Below are positions 25,559-34,130 of a DNA stretch of 64,000 bases, in pieces; position 1 is the stretch's first letter; each line of letters starts with the position of its first letter. The notes under the pieces were generated by a model, which had not been told where the DNA came from, did not search any database, and saw nothing but the letters and a program-made list of their open reading frames with translations. The DNA lies in contig NZ_CP097289.1 of the NCBI RefSeq assembly GCF_023498005.1, positions 9,362,001 to 9,426,000 on the forward strand, read 5' to 3'. The translations under genes were made by a program, and so were the position numbers. This DNA comes from Streptomyces durmitorensis. GTDB lineage: Bacteria; Actinomycetota; Actinomycetes; Streptomycetales; Streptomycetaceae.

Positions 25559-26032
25559 TCAGATACGGCCATGTGTCAGCCGAGTCAGCGGTCCGCCCTG
25601 GATCTTCGCTGACCGGCGCCCGGCGGTGAAAGAAGCTCCGACCACGGTGACCAGACCAGCGGCAGCCCCTGCGGCGATGGCCTTGCGGTTCTTCACCAGG
25701 GTCCAGCCGGTGACTGCCGTGGAAGCGACCTTGCCGGTGGCCGATACCACTGTCTTGCCGCCGCTCTCGATACCGGCGGCTGCCGCCTGCTTTGCGCGCT
25801 GCGTCGCGAGACCGAACGAATGGGCACCAGAAGCGGCGGCGTCGGTCGCCTCGCCAGCGGAATCCTTCGCCTTCTCGGCAGCCTGAGCCGATTCCTGCTT
25901 GGCCTTCTGTGCAGTGGTGTTCACCTTGTGCGCTCCTGTGCTTGGAGTCGACCGCCCCTTGGCGGCTGTTGCCTTCGTGCTGTGCCGGCCGTTTCCGGCG
26001 CTGTCATCAGAGGTTCTTCTCTCGTCAGCCAT
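25559..26032 (-). CDS. Ala/Lys-rich LEA- or apolipoprotein-like protein, function unknown
   Basis: A 157-residue, highly charged protein that I do not recognise as a defined family. The middle is a long amphipathic helix (QKAKQESAQAAEKAKDSAGE) like LEA or phasin-type proteins. One hydrophobic segment near the C-terminus (AIAAGAAAGLVTVVGASFTA) could insert into a membrane. The ATG at 26032 lacks an obvious ribosome site; a TTG at 26053 in frame is possible. It stands alone. Confidence 0.6.
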   Translation of the reverse strand: MADERRTSDDSAGNGRHSTKATAAKGRSTPSTGAHKVNTTAQKAKQESAQAAEKAKDSAGEATDAAASGAHSFGLATQRAKQAAAAGIESGGKTVVSATGKVASTAVTGWTLVKNRKAIAAGAAAGLVTVVGASFTAGRRSAKIQGGPLTRLTHGRI

Positions 26033-26473
26033 GCAGTCCGTGTTGCCAGTCAACGCCCTGTGAAACTCGGTGCGTCTGACTGCTCCTTGCCGACAGGCGG
26101 CAAGGAACCCAGAGGCCCGGGGCTCAGATGCAGGTCACGGGCGCGGATAGCCGTCGAGACTGTCGACCGGGACGGGCCGAAGTCTCGTGCCGTCCTCATG
26201 CATGGCTGGGGTGCGAGGAGAGGCAGCTTCAACGCGGATGCCGGGCCAGTCGAGCGCTACCTCCGCGACGTCCTGCATTGCCGCAGGGGCGGTCGAGGCA
26301 GCCGGGCAGGGTGGTGGTGTCGCTGCCCATCCGTAACCGACCCTCGGCCCCCACCATCGGCTTGCCGGTGCCGCGTTCGGCGGTCCCGGCCCTGCTGGCG
26401 AGGTGGCCCTTGTCGTACGCCAGCGCCCCCGGCCGACGGGGGTACCAGCCCCCACTCGCGAGGGTCAGAGCTG
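26033..26473. other. Gene-free stretch, nothing recognised
   Basis: About 440 bp between the LEA-like gene and the MBL gene. Open frames here are short and overlap on both strands, and none gives a recognisable protein. A faint resemblance to decayed transposase was seen but not supported. Confidence 0.4.
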
Positions 26474-27361
26474 TTACCAGCGCATCGCGGTGAAGTCGAC
26501 GGGGCGGGGCCGGAGTTCTTGGGTACGCGTCGTCAGCTGCCGCAGCCGCTGTGTCATGTCGTCGCCGGGGAGGCGTTGGCGGTCGCCGTGGCCCGGTAGC
26601 AGCCACTCGAAGCGCAACTGGTGGGCGGTGCGGGCCAGGGAGGCGGCCAGCTCCTCGATGGAGTACCAGGTGACACTGTCGGCCACCTCGATGTCCGCTG
26701 TCGTGCGCGACCAGTAGAAGCTGTCGCCGCTGAAGCAGTACCGCTGGTCGGCGAGATAGAGCACGCTGCCCTGCGTGTGTCCAGGAAGGGGGAAGGCGAC
26801 GACCCCTTCGGCGATCTCCGCCGGTTCGGTGCCACGGAGCACACGGTCGGCGTCCGGGGCGGCATCGAGGTCACCCTCGTGGATCCACAGCTTGGCCCCG
26901 AAGCGATCGGCGTAGCGACGGCCGTGCGCGGCGTGGTCGCGGTGGGTGAGCAGGACGTCGGTGACGGGCCCCAGCGCCTCGTGGCGCGCGGCCAGCGAAG
27001 TGCTCCAGCGTGGCGTGTCCACCATCATCACGGTGCCGTCGGCGCGGCGTAACAGGTAGGAGTTGGCCCCTGCGTTGTGCGGGGAGTTGTGCCCGCACAG
27101 GTACACGGAGTCGTCCAGAGCCAGTGGGAAGGGATCCAGCGCCGCGTCCAGCCGCCCGGTCGGGGGACGAACCGAGCGGGTGGGACAGGCGTGCGCGGCG
27201 GCGTGGAACTGCCGGATCTCGTCCTGGCCGTGAGGCTGGCGCAAGACGACCGCGCGGCCGTCGGCCTCCCCGATCAGGCCGGGGGCGAGCTGCCGGGCAA
27301 CGTCGCAATTCATGCAGCGCTCGTCCACGTGCCAGCCGCCCTCGAACCGTTCATCGCGCAT
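26474..27361 (-). CDS. MBL-fold metallo-hydrolase with ferredoxin-like N-terminus
   Basis: A 295-residue protein in two parts. Residues 1-65 look like a reduced 4Fe-4S ferredoxin (ERCMNCDVARQLAPGLI, then ACPTRSV), with too few Cys for a normal cluster. Residues 90-295 are a metallo-beta-lactamase fold: LTHRDHAAHGRRYAD, FPLPGHTQGSVLYL, CFSGDSFYW and LLPGHGD. Family members are hydrolases or oxygen-consuming enzymes. A TTA leucine codon, rare in Streptomyces, sits at 27050-27052, so translation may depend on the bldA tRNA. It stands alone. Confidence 0.83.
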   Translation of the reverse strand: MRDERFEGGWHVDERCMNCDVARQLAPGLIGEADGRAVVLRQPHGQDEIRQFHAAAHACPTRSVRPPTGRLDAALDPFPLALDDSVYLCGHNSPHNAGANSYLLRRADGTVMMVDTPRWSTSLAARHEALGPVTDVLLTHRDHAAHGRRYADRFGAKLWIHEGDLDAAPDADRVLRGTEPAEIAEGVVAFPLPGHTQGSVLYLADQRYCFSGDSFYWSRTTADIEVADSVTWYSIEELAASLARTAHQLRFEWLLPGHGDRQRLPGDDMTQRLRQLTTRTQELRPRPVDFTAMRW

Positions 27362-27613
27362 GGTCCACTCCCTTGTCCACGGCGCCCGCTGACCGGCCGC
27401 TCGTTCTCAGGGGTATCGCTCGTCGTGCGCGGAGAGGAAGGGGGCATGGATCTTGTACTTGCGCCTCCGCCCTGTTCTGAGGGTGGTTTTAGGTGCGTTT
27501 ATCCATATTTTCCAGCCTCTCTATACGAAGCATCCGGCCACGGAGACTCCGCAAAAACCGATAGGCGGACGAGGGCGGCCACTGCTACGTTTCCGGAGGC
27601 CGTGCGAGAGATC

Positions 27614-27682
27614 GAGGAGGTGGTACCCGTGAACGCAGTATCGACATGGGTGCTCCCCTCCGGGGCCACGGTCGGGCGATAG
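27614..27682 (+). other. Possible 17-residue leader peptide
   Basis: GTG 27629 opens a 17-codon frame (VNAVSTWVLPSGATVGR) ending in TAG 27682. GAGGAGG (27614-27620) is ideally spaced. It precedes the alpha/beta hydrolase gene by 49 bp. It could be a leader or a chance frame. The rest of 27362-27731 holds no gene; 27483-27535 is strikingly AT-rich for this window. Confidence 0.3.
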
Positions 27683-27731
27683 ACAGGTCGTCCGGGAGCG
27701 CCGTTCCAGTGCACTCCCGAAAGGCACGACC

Positions 27732-28478
27732 ATGCGTTTCACTTCCGAGCAACGCCTCGACGACGGCGTCCTCGAACGCGAATTCACCCTCGGTGAGATC
27801 CCCGGCATCCTGTGGACAACGGCATCAGCGTCAGCACCCGCCTCCGCACCGGCGCCTCTGATCCTGCTCGGCCATCCTCCCCTGGGGCTGCGCAAGATGT
27901 ACCCCCGACTGGTGGCCCGAGCCCAGCAAGCTGCGGCGGATGGCTTCGCCACGGCCACCATCGAGCTCCCCGGAAGCGGCGACCGGCCCCGCCTGCCCGC
28001 CGCCGAGCAGGCCCGGGCCGACCTGCGGCGGGCGATGGAGGCCGGTGAACCGGTCAGCGACGGGATCGTCGACGCCCTCATCCTCCCGCTGGTCGAAGAG
28101 GCCGTCCCGGAATGGCAGGCCGCCCTGGACGCCCTCCTTGTGCTGCCCGAGATCGGTGGCCCGGTCGGGTACTCGGGGGGAGTGATCTCCATCGGCATCC
28201 GGCTGGCGGTGGTCGAGCCGCGTATCTCGGCCGGCGTTCTGTTCGCCGGAAGTTTCGTGCCGCGCGCCATGTTCGAGGAGGCCCGGCAGGTCACCATTCC
28301 ACTGCACGTCCTGCTGCAATGGGACGACGAAGGCAACGACCGGCAGGCGGCCCTGGACCTGTTCGACGCCTTCAGCTCCAAGGAGAAGTCCCTGCACGCC
28401 CATCTCGGCGGGCACACCGGCGTCCCGCAGTTCGCGGGGGACGCTGCGGCCCAGTTCTTCACCCGACACCTGAAGTGA
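27732..28478 (+). CDS. Dienelactone-hydrolase-like alpha/beta hydrolase
   Basis: A 248-residue protein of the alpha/beta-hydrolase fold. The nucleophile elbow is VGYSGGV (Ser), the acid is probably in LLQWDDEGND and the catalytic His in LGGHTGVPQF. The opening LILLGHPPLGLRKMYPRL gives an oxyanion strand. The substrate is unknown; esters or lactones are likely. The stop codon lies inside a 21-bp tandem duplication. It is convergent with the glutamate dehydrogenase gene, with a strong hairpin between. Confidence 0.78.
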   Translation: MRFTSEQRLDDGVLEREFTLGEIPGILWTTASASAPASAPAPLILLGHPPLGLRKMYPRLVARAQQAAADGFATATIELPGSGDRPRLPAAEQARADLRRAMEAGEPVSDGIVDALILPLVEEAVPEWQAALDALLVLPEIGGPVGYSGGVISIGIRLAVVEPRISAGVLFAGSFVPRAMFEEARQVTIPLHVLLQWDDEGNDRQAALDLFDAFSSKEKSLHAHLGGHTGVPQFAGDAAAQFFTRHLK

Positions 28479-28505
28479 GGCCGGCGACACCTGAAGTGAG
28501 GCCGG
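28464..28505. repeat. 21-bp perfect tandem duplication
   Basis: The unit at 28464-28484 is repeated exactly at 28485-28505. The first copy contains the last codons and the stop of the hydrolase gene, and the second lies after it. This looks like a recent slippage event with no effect on the protein. Confidence 0.85.
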
Positions 28506-28599
28506 GCCGTCCGGCCGCCAGCAGCCGGTAGCTGACGTCGGCCGGAATGCCGCTCATCGAGGGCAGGTACCGGCTCCCGGCCCTCGGCGGCTCTTCACA

Positions 28600-28637
28600 C
28601 CGTGGGCTCCTGCCGAACTCTCGGCAGGGGCCCACGG
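28600..28637. terminator. Strong bidirectional hairpin terminator
   Basis: A 17-bp stem (28600-28616 with 28621-28637, one T-G wobble) with loop ACTC. It lies between the convergent hydrolase and glutamate dehydrogenase genes. Confidence 0.8.
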
Positions 28638-28659
28638 GCAGGCATCTGGCGCCTGGGGT

Positions 28660-30398
<1,739 letters not shown>

Positions 30399-31184
30399 AT
30401 GACGGCACCCTCCCCCCGCCCCCGCATCGAGACCGGACAGGCACACCCCGCACGGGTCTACGACTGGCTGCTCGGGGGCAAGGACAACTACCCCGTCGAC
30501 GAGGCAGTGGGCGAGAAGCTGCCGCCCGAGGTGCGCATCGGCGCCCTGCACAACCGCGCGTTCATGAAGCGGGCCGCCGCCCATCTCGCGGGACTGGGCG
30601 TCGACCAGTTCCTCGACATAGGCGCCGGGATTCCCACCGCTCCGAATCTGCACCAGATCGTGCAGCGCATCGCGCCGTCCGCGAAGGTCGTCTACACCGA
30701 CAACGACCCCATCGTGCTGCGTCACGCGGAGGCCCTGCTGGTCAGCAGCCCGCAAGGCGCCACCGACTACATCCAGGCCGATGTGCGCGAGCCGGAGGTG
30801 ATCCTCGAACACGCCCGTACCGTCCTGGACTTCGGCCGTCCGATCGGTCTGTCGCTGATCGCGCTGATGCACTTCGTCGCGGACGAGCAGGACCCGTACG
30901 GCATCGTCGCCAGGCTGGTCTCGGCCCTGCCGTCCGGCAGCCACCTGGTGCTCTCCCACGCCTCCAACGACATCTTCCCTGAGGTGGCGGAGCAGGTGAC
31001 CGAGCAGTACGCGAGGAGCGGCATGACGCTCGCGCTCCGCTCCCGCGAGGAGACAGTCCGCTTCATCGAGGGTCTGGAGCCCGTCGAGCCCGGCCTGGTG
31101 ACGGCCCCCGAGTGGTTCCGCGAGGAGCCCGCGCCGCAGCCCGAACCGAGCGGGATGTACGCGGTGGTGGCACGGGTGCCTTGA
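30399..31184 (+). CDS. DUF574 S-adenosylmethionine-dependent methyltransferase
   Basis: A 261-residue protein of the actinobacterial DUF574 family, which is greatly expanded in Streptomyces. Recognisable blocks are PARVYDWLLGGKDNYPVDE, FLDIGAGIPTAPNLHQIVQ (cofactor-binding motif I), VVYTDNDPIVLRHAEALL and the final SGMYAVVARVP. The methyl acceptor is unknown for the family. It stands alone. Confidence 0.9.
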   Translation: MTAPSPRPRIETGQAHPARVYDWLLGGKDNYPVDEAVGEKLPPEVRIGALHNRAFMKRAAAHLAGLGVDQFLDIGAGIPTAPNLHQIVQRIAPSAKVVYTDNDPIVLRHAEALLVSSPQGATDYIQADVREPEVILEHARTVLDFGRPIGLSLIALMHFVADEQDPYGIVARLVSALPSGSHLVLSHASNDIFPEVAEQVTEQYARSGMTLALRSREETVRFIEGLEPVEPGLVTAPEWFREEPAPQPEPSGMYAVVARVP

Positions 31185-31278
31185 TCTCCCTGCGCATTTC
31201 GGGGGCCTCGGCCCGAGTGCCAACGCCCACCAGGGATATGAACCAGGGAGGCTGTCCGTTCACTCACGAGGGAGATGC

Positions 31279-31848
31279 ATGAGCCTCGCCAGTCAAGTAC
31301 TGCCGCTTGTCGGCGTTGCTACGGGAGCGGTGCTGTCCCTTGTTGTCTCTGCCGTGAACGAACGCACGCAGTGGCGACGCCAGCAGTCCGTCCGATGGGA
31401 CGAACGGCGCCTCAACGCCTACGCGGAGTACGCCCACACCGTCAAGGAACTCAGCAACCGGTACAGGGGGCTGGCCATAGCCCGTGGACTCACCACGGGG
31501 TCGACGCCGCTGGAGCCGACGGCTGCCACGCTTGAGGAACTCGCAGCGGCCGAGGCCCATCGGTCGGCGCTCGCGGAAGCCCTCTGGCTGCTCGGTGACG
31601 TGGACAGCAATACCGCTGCCGTCCAACTGAACCGCGCGCTCTGGCATCTCGAGTGGTTGGCTCGCGGCAGACCGACTGCCGGCACCGCCACGTGGCCCGA
31701 GGCGTACCTTGAGTTCCGGAAGACGCGTGAGGATTTCCTGCGGGCTGCGCGCCGCGACCTTGGCGTCAGCGGTGGCCAGATCACCCGCGACGTTCCCTGG
31801 CCTCCGCAGTGGCACCCGTCGAGTGACACAGGAGTCGGCAACCCCTGA
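31279..31848 (+). CDS. Membrane-anchored protein, function unknown
   Basis: A 189-residue protein with one N-terminal membrane helix (LPLVGVATGAVLSLVVSAV) followed by a charged, helical cytosolic part (QWRRQQSVRWDERRLNAYAE). Similar small proteins with this RWDERRLxAYAEY pattern are common in actinobacteria without known role. GAGGGAG precedes the ATG. No operon partner is visible. Confidence 0.75.
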   Translation: MSLASQVLPLVGVATGAVLSLVVSAVNERTQWRRQQSVRWDERRLNAYAEYAHTVKELSNRYRGLAIARGLTTGSTPLEPTAATLEELAAAEAHRSALAEALWLLGDVDSNTAAVQLNRALWHLEWLARGRPTAGTATWPEAYLEFRKTREDFLRAARRDLGVSGGQITRDVPWPPQWHPSSDTGVGNP

Positions 31849-31899
31849 TTTCTGCCCTCACCAGCCGAAACTCGCCATTGAGCACCGGGTTGGCGCAAC

Positions 31900-32170
31900 G
31901 GCGACGCTCACCGCCAACTGAAGTGCTCCCGCCGTGGGTCGGTCAGTGGCTGTCGGGTTCGTCGGGGTGAGGCTGGGGGAGCAGAAGCCGCCGTTGCGGC
32001 CGCTGGCCGCGTGAGCGCAGGTGGCCTGCTCGATGACCAGCACATCGAGGTCGGGACGGCGGTGCTTGGCGAGGAGCGAGGTCCGCAGTCCCGTGGAGCC
32101 GCCTCCGGCGACGGCCAGGTCGCAGCGGGTGTCCTGGGTGAGCCGGTGGGTCCTGGTCGTCGCCCTGGCC
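31900..32170 (-). pseudogene. Truncated FAD-dependent oxidoreductase (N-terminal remnant)
   Basis: The minus strand encodes only the nucleotide-binding start of a DAO/PuuB-type oxidoreductase: CDLAVAGGGSTGLRTSLLAK, then DVLVIEQATCAHAASGRNGG. The sequence then loses family resemblance after about 60 residues. A full protein would have about 450 residues. The remainder is absent, so this is a decayed gene. Confidence 0.7.
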
Positions 32171-32260
32171 GTCCTCGGTCTCTCTGTCGTCCTGTGGCTG
32201 TATCGCACCAAGGTCCAGGACCGCAGGGCGGGCGAGAGCGGCGCTTCCGTCCCTCGGTGA
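32129..32260 (+). other. Possible small membrane protein or truncated gene end
   Basis: A 43-codon frame opening at GTG 32129 has one strong membrane helix (WVLVVALAVLGLSVVLWLYR) and a basic tail. It overlaps the oxidoreductase remnant on the other strand. It may be the C-terminal scrap of another decayed gene. No ribosome site is evident. Confidence 0.25.
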
Positions 32261-32314
32261 TCCACGGCGGGTCTCATGGCACGCAGATTCCCGCGCCGAC
32301 CCGGCCGGGCCCCG

Positions 32315-32920
32315 TCAGGGTTCGGCCGGAGGGCGAGCGGCCCGCGGGGTCCGCAGTTCCGCCAAGTGGTCGACGACGACGGCGTACATGGACTCGGGGG
32401 TCTCGACGTCCGGCCGCATCGCCGCGTGCACGGCGAGCCCGTCCACCAGGGCGTGCAGCCGGGCGGTCTCCTGTTCCGGGTCGCGGCCGGGGCTGACGAG
32501 GCCCGCCACGAGACCGCGGCAGCCCGCGCGGAGCGCTTCGTACCCCTCGTCGCGCAGCGTTCGCAGCTCGGGGTCGGTCATGGCGCGAGCCGTGAAAGCA
32601 AGCCACACCTCGTTCTCCGCCCGCCGCTGGTCGTCCAGCGGCAGCAGTTCGGCGAGGGTGCGTGCGGCGTGCCGCAGGGGATCGTCGTCCGGAGGCAGCG
32701 CCGCGATCCGCTGCTCGATCCGGTCGATGACCATGCGCAGGGCGAAGGCCATCAGTTCGGACTGGCTCACGAAGTAGTGCCGCAACGACCCCATCGAAAG
32801 GCCCGCCTCCCGGGCCACGTTGCGAACCGAGGCGTGGTCCAGGCCGTCGCGCCGGACAACGCGCCATACGGCCTCGGCCAGCTCTCTTCGGCGGAGCTGA
32901 GGGTCGACCACTTTGGGCAT
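32315..32920 (-). CDS. TetR-family regulator
   Basis: A 201-residue protein with the TetR DNA-binding head (LAEAVWRVVRRDGLDHASVR, GLSMGSLRHYFVSQSELM) and a BetI/PfmR-like C-terminal domain. It is divergent from the membrane-protein gene at 32992. The 71-bp gap holds a 26-bp near-palindrome and a further half-site. It most likely represses both. Confidence 0.9.
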   Translation of the reverse strand: MPKVVDPQLRRRELAEAVWRVVRRDGLDHASVRNVAREAGLSMGSLRHYFVSQSELMAFALRMVIDRIEQRIAALPPDDDPLRHAARTLAELLPLDDQRRAENEVWLAFTARAMTDPELRTLRDEGYEALRAGCRGLVAGLVSPGRDPEQETARLHALVDGLAVHAAMRPDVETPESMYAVVVDHLAELRTPRAARPPAEP

Positions 32921-32950
32921 GAGTCTTTTATAGCACGCCTGTGTTACTTT

Positions 32951-32976
32951 CTATGTGGCACGGTCGTGCTACATAG
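32951..32976. promoter_or_regulatory. 26-bp TetR operator near-palindrome
   Basis: CTATGTGGCACG (32951-32962) pairs with CGTGCTACATAG (32965-32976). Eleven of thirteen positions match. A related half-site TATAGCACG lies near 32929-32937. Confidence 0.7.
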
Positions 32977-32991
32977 ATCGCGGAGGCTCCC

Positions 32992-34020
32992 ATGCAGCTC
33001 ACCCGCTCCACCGACCCGAAGTCGCGCCGCGCCCGCCGTATCCCCTTGCCACGCTCACGAGCCGTATGGGCCGCTGTCCTCGGCTGGTCGGCCCTCAACG
33101 CGCTGGTCCTCGCCGCCGCCGGGGACCGGCTGCCCTTCAACTGGCCGTCGAGCACCGGGCGAACAACCACCGACCATTTACTGGAAGCCAACATCGGACT
33201 CGTCGAGGTTCTGCTTCTGATGGCCCTCGTCCGGCTGCTCACCCGCCACCGCCGGCGCCCGGACATCGCCGCCCGAGCCCCCGAGCGCACCCAGGCCCTG
33301 CGCGAGACTCTCCTGCTGCTGGCCTACGGAGCCGCCGGGCTCGCCCTCGGACACATCCTCGCCCGCTCACTCGGCTGGCACCCCTTCGGTTTCCACCTCG
33401 CGGGCACGCTCTACGGAACCCACGAGCAGGTCACCGCGGCGGAGGCTGTCACCTGGGCGCTCTACAACGTGGTCGTGTACGCCCTCCTGCCCCTGCTGTA
33501 CTTCCGCCGCTACACGGCCGAACGGCTCTGTCTGCGCTCCTGTGACCGCGCGGCCGACGCCGTCCTGATCACCACCGTCCTCCTGGTCGAGTCGGCGGTG
33601 CAGTTCCTGGTGCTCAAACCCGAGATCCTCGACCTCGGCGGCCGCCAACTCCTCCTGGGCGTGCCGCTGACCTTCACGCTCTACCTCGTGGGGGCGGTGC
33701 TCCCGGCCATGATCTTCATCTACGCGATCCTGCTGCCCCGCATACTCCGTCTCACCGGCTCGACCCCGGCGACCGTGATCCTGTGCGGCCTGGCCTATGC
33801 CGTCTTCCACCTCTGGGATGCCTGGACACGGTTCGGCTCACCCGGCGACGCAGTGCTGTCGGCGGCCTTCCTGCTCCTGACCTACTTCGCCCCCGGCATG
33901 ATGAAGGCGGTGCTCACCCTGCGCACCGGCAATGCCTGGGTCCACGTGTGGGCGTACCACGCCCTGGCCCCGCACACCCTGGCCGACGCCCGGCACGTGG
34001 TGCACATCTTCCGCGTCTGA
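32992..34020 (+). CDS. Polytopic membrane protein (CPBP-like), TetR-controlled
   Basis: A 342-residue protein with about eight hydrophobic helices. AYAVFHLWDAW and AWVHVWAYHALAPHT place His residues in helices in a way that recalls CPBP/CAAX-type intramembrane proteases. The defining EExxxR motif is not seen, so the assignment is tentative. A TTA codon at 33178-33180 (residue 63) could make expression bldA-dependent. It is divergent from a TetR gene across a 26-bp dyad. It may be an efflux or resistance function induced by the TetR ligand. Confidence 0.75.
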   Translation: MQLTRSTDPKSRRARRIPLPRSRAVWAAVLGWSALNALVLAAAGDRLPFNWPSSTGRTTTDHLLEANIGLVEVLLLMALVRLLTRHRRRPDIAARAPERTQALRETLLLLAYGAAGLALGHILARSLGWHPFGFHLAGTLYGTHEQVTAAEAVTWALYNVVVYALLPLLYFRRYTAERLCLRSCDRAADAVLITTVLLVESAVQFLVLKPEILDLGGRQLLLGVPLTFTLYLVGAVLPAMIFIYAILLPRILRLTGSTPATVILCGLAYAVFHLWDAWTRFGSPGDAVLSAAFLLLTYFAPGMMKAVLTLRTGNAWVHVWAYHALAPHTLADARHVVHIFRV

Positions 34021-34093
34021 GCTCGAAGGACGAGTCGGACCAGCCGTCCGGGGGATGTGCTGTGCGCATGTCGCGCGGCCCGCGGGCATCCTG

Positions 34094-34124
34094 TTGAACA
34101 GCTCTTTCAACTCTCCGGTAGCGT
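34094..34124 (+). promoter_or_regulatory. Leaderless promoter of the RNase J gene
   Basis: TTGAAC (34094-34099) and TAGCGT (34119-34124) are 19 bp apart. The -10 ends 6 nt before ATG 34131. There is no ribosome-binding site, so the mRNA should start at or next to the start codon. Confidence 0.6.
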
Positions 34125-34130
34125 CACCCC

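Noticed and set aside
26135..26473. Possible decayed transposase on the minus strand
   Set aside because: Only a vague resemblance across several broken frames; no DDE motif, no terminal repeats.
27600..27720. T-box-like GGTGGTACC sequence upstream of the hydrolase
   Set aside because: No specifier loop or antiterminator could be drawn, and the downstream gene is not an amino-acid gene.
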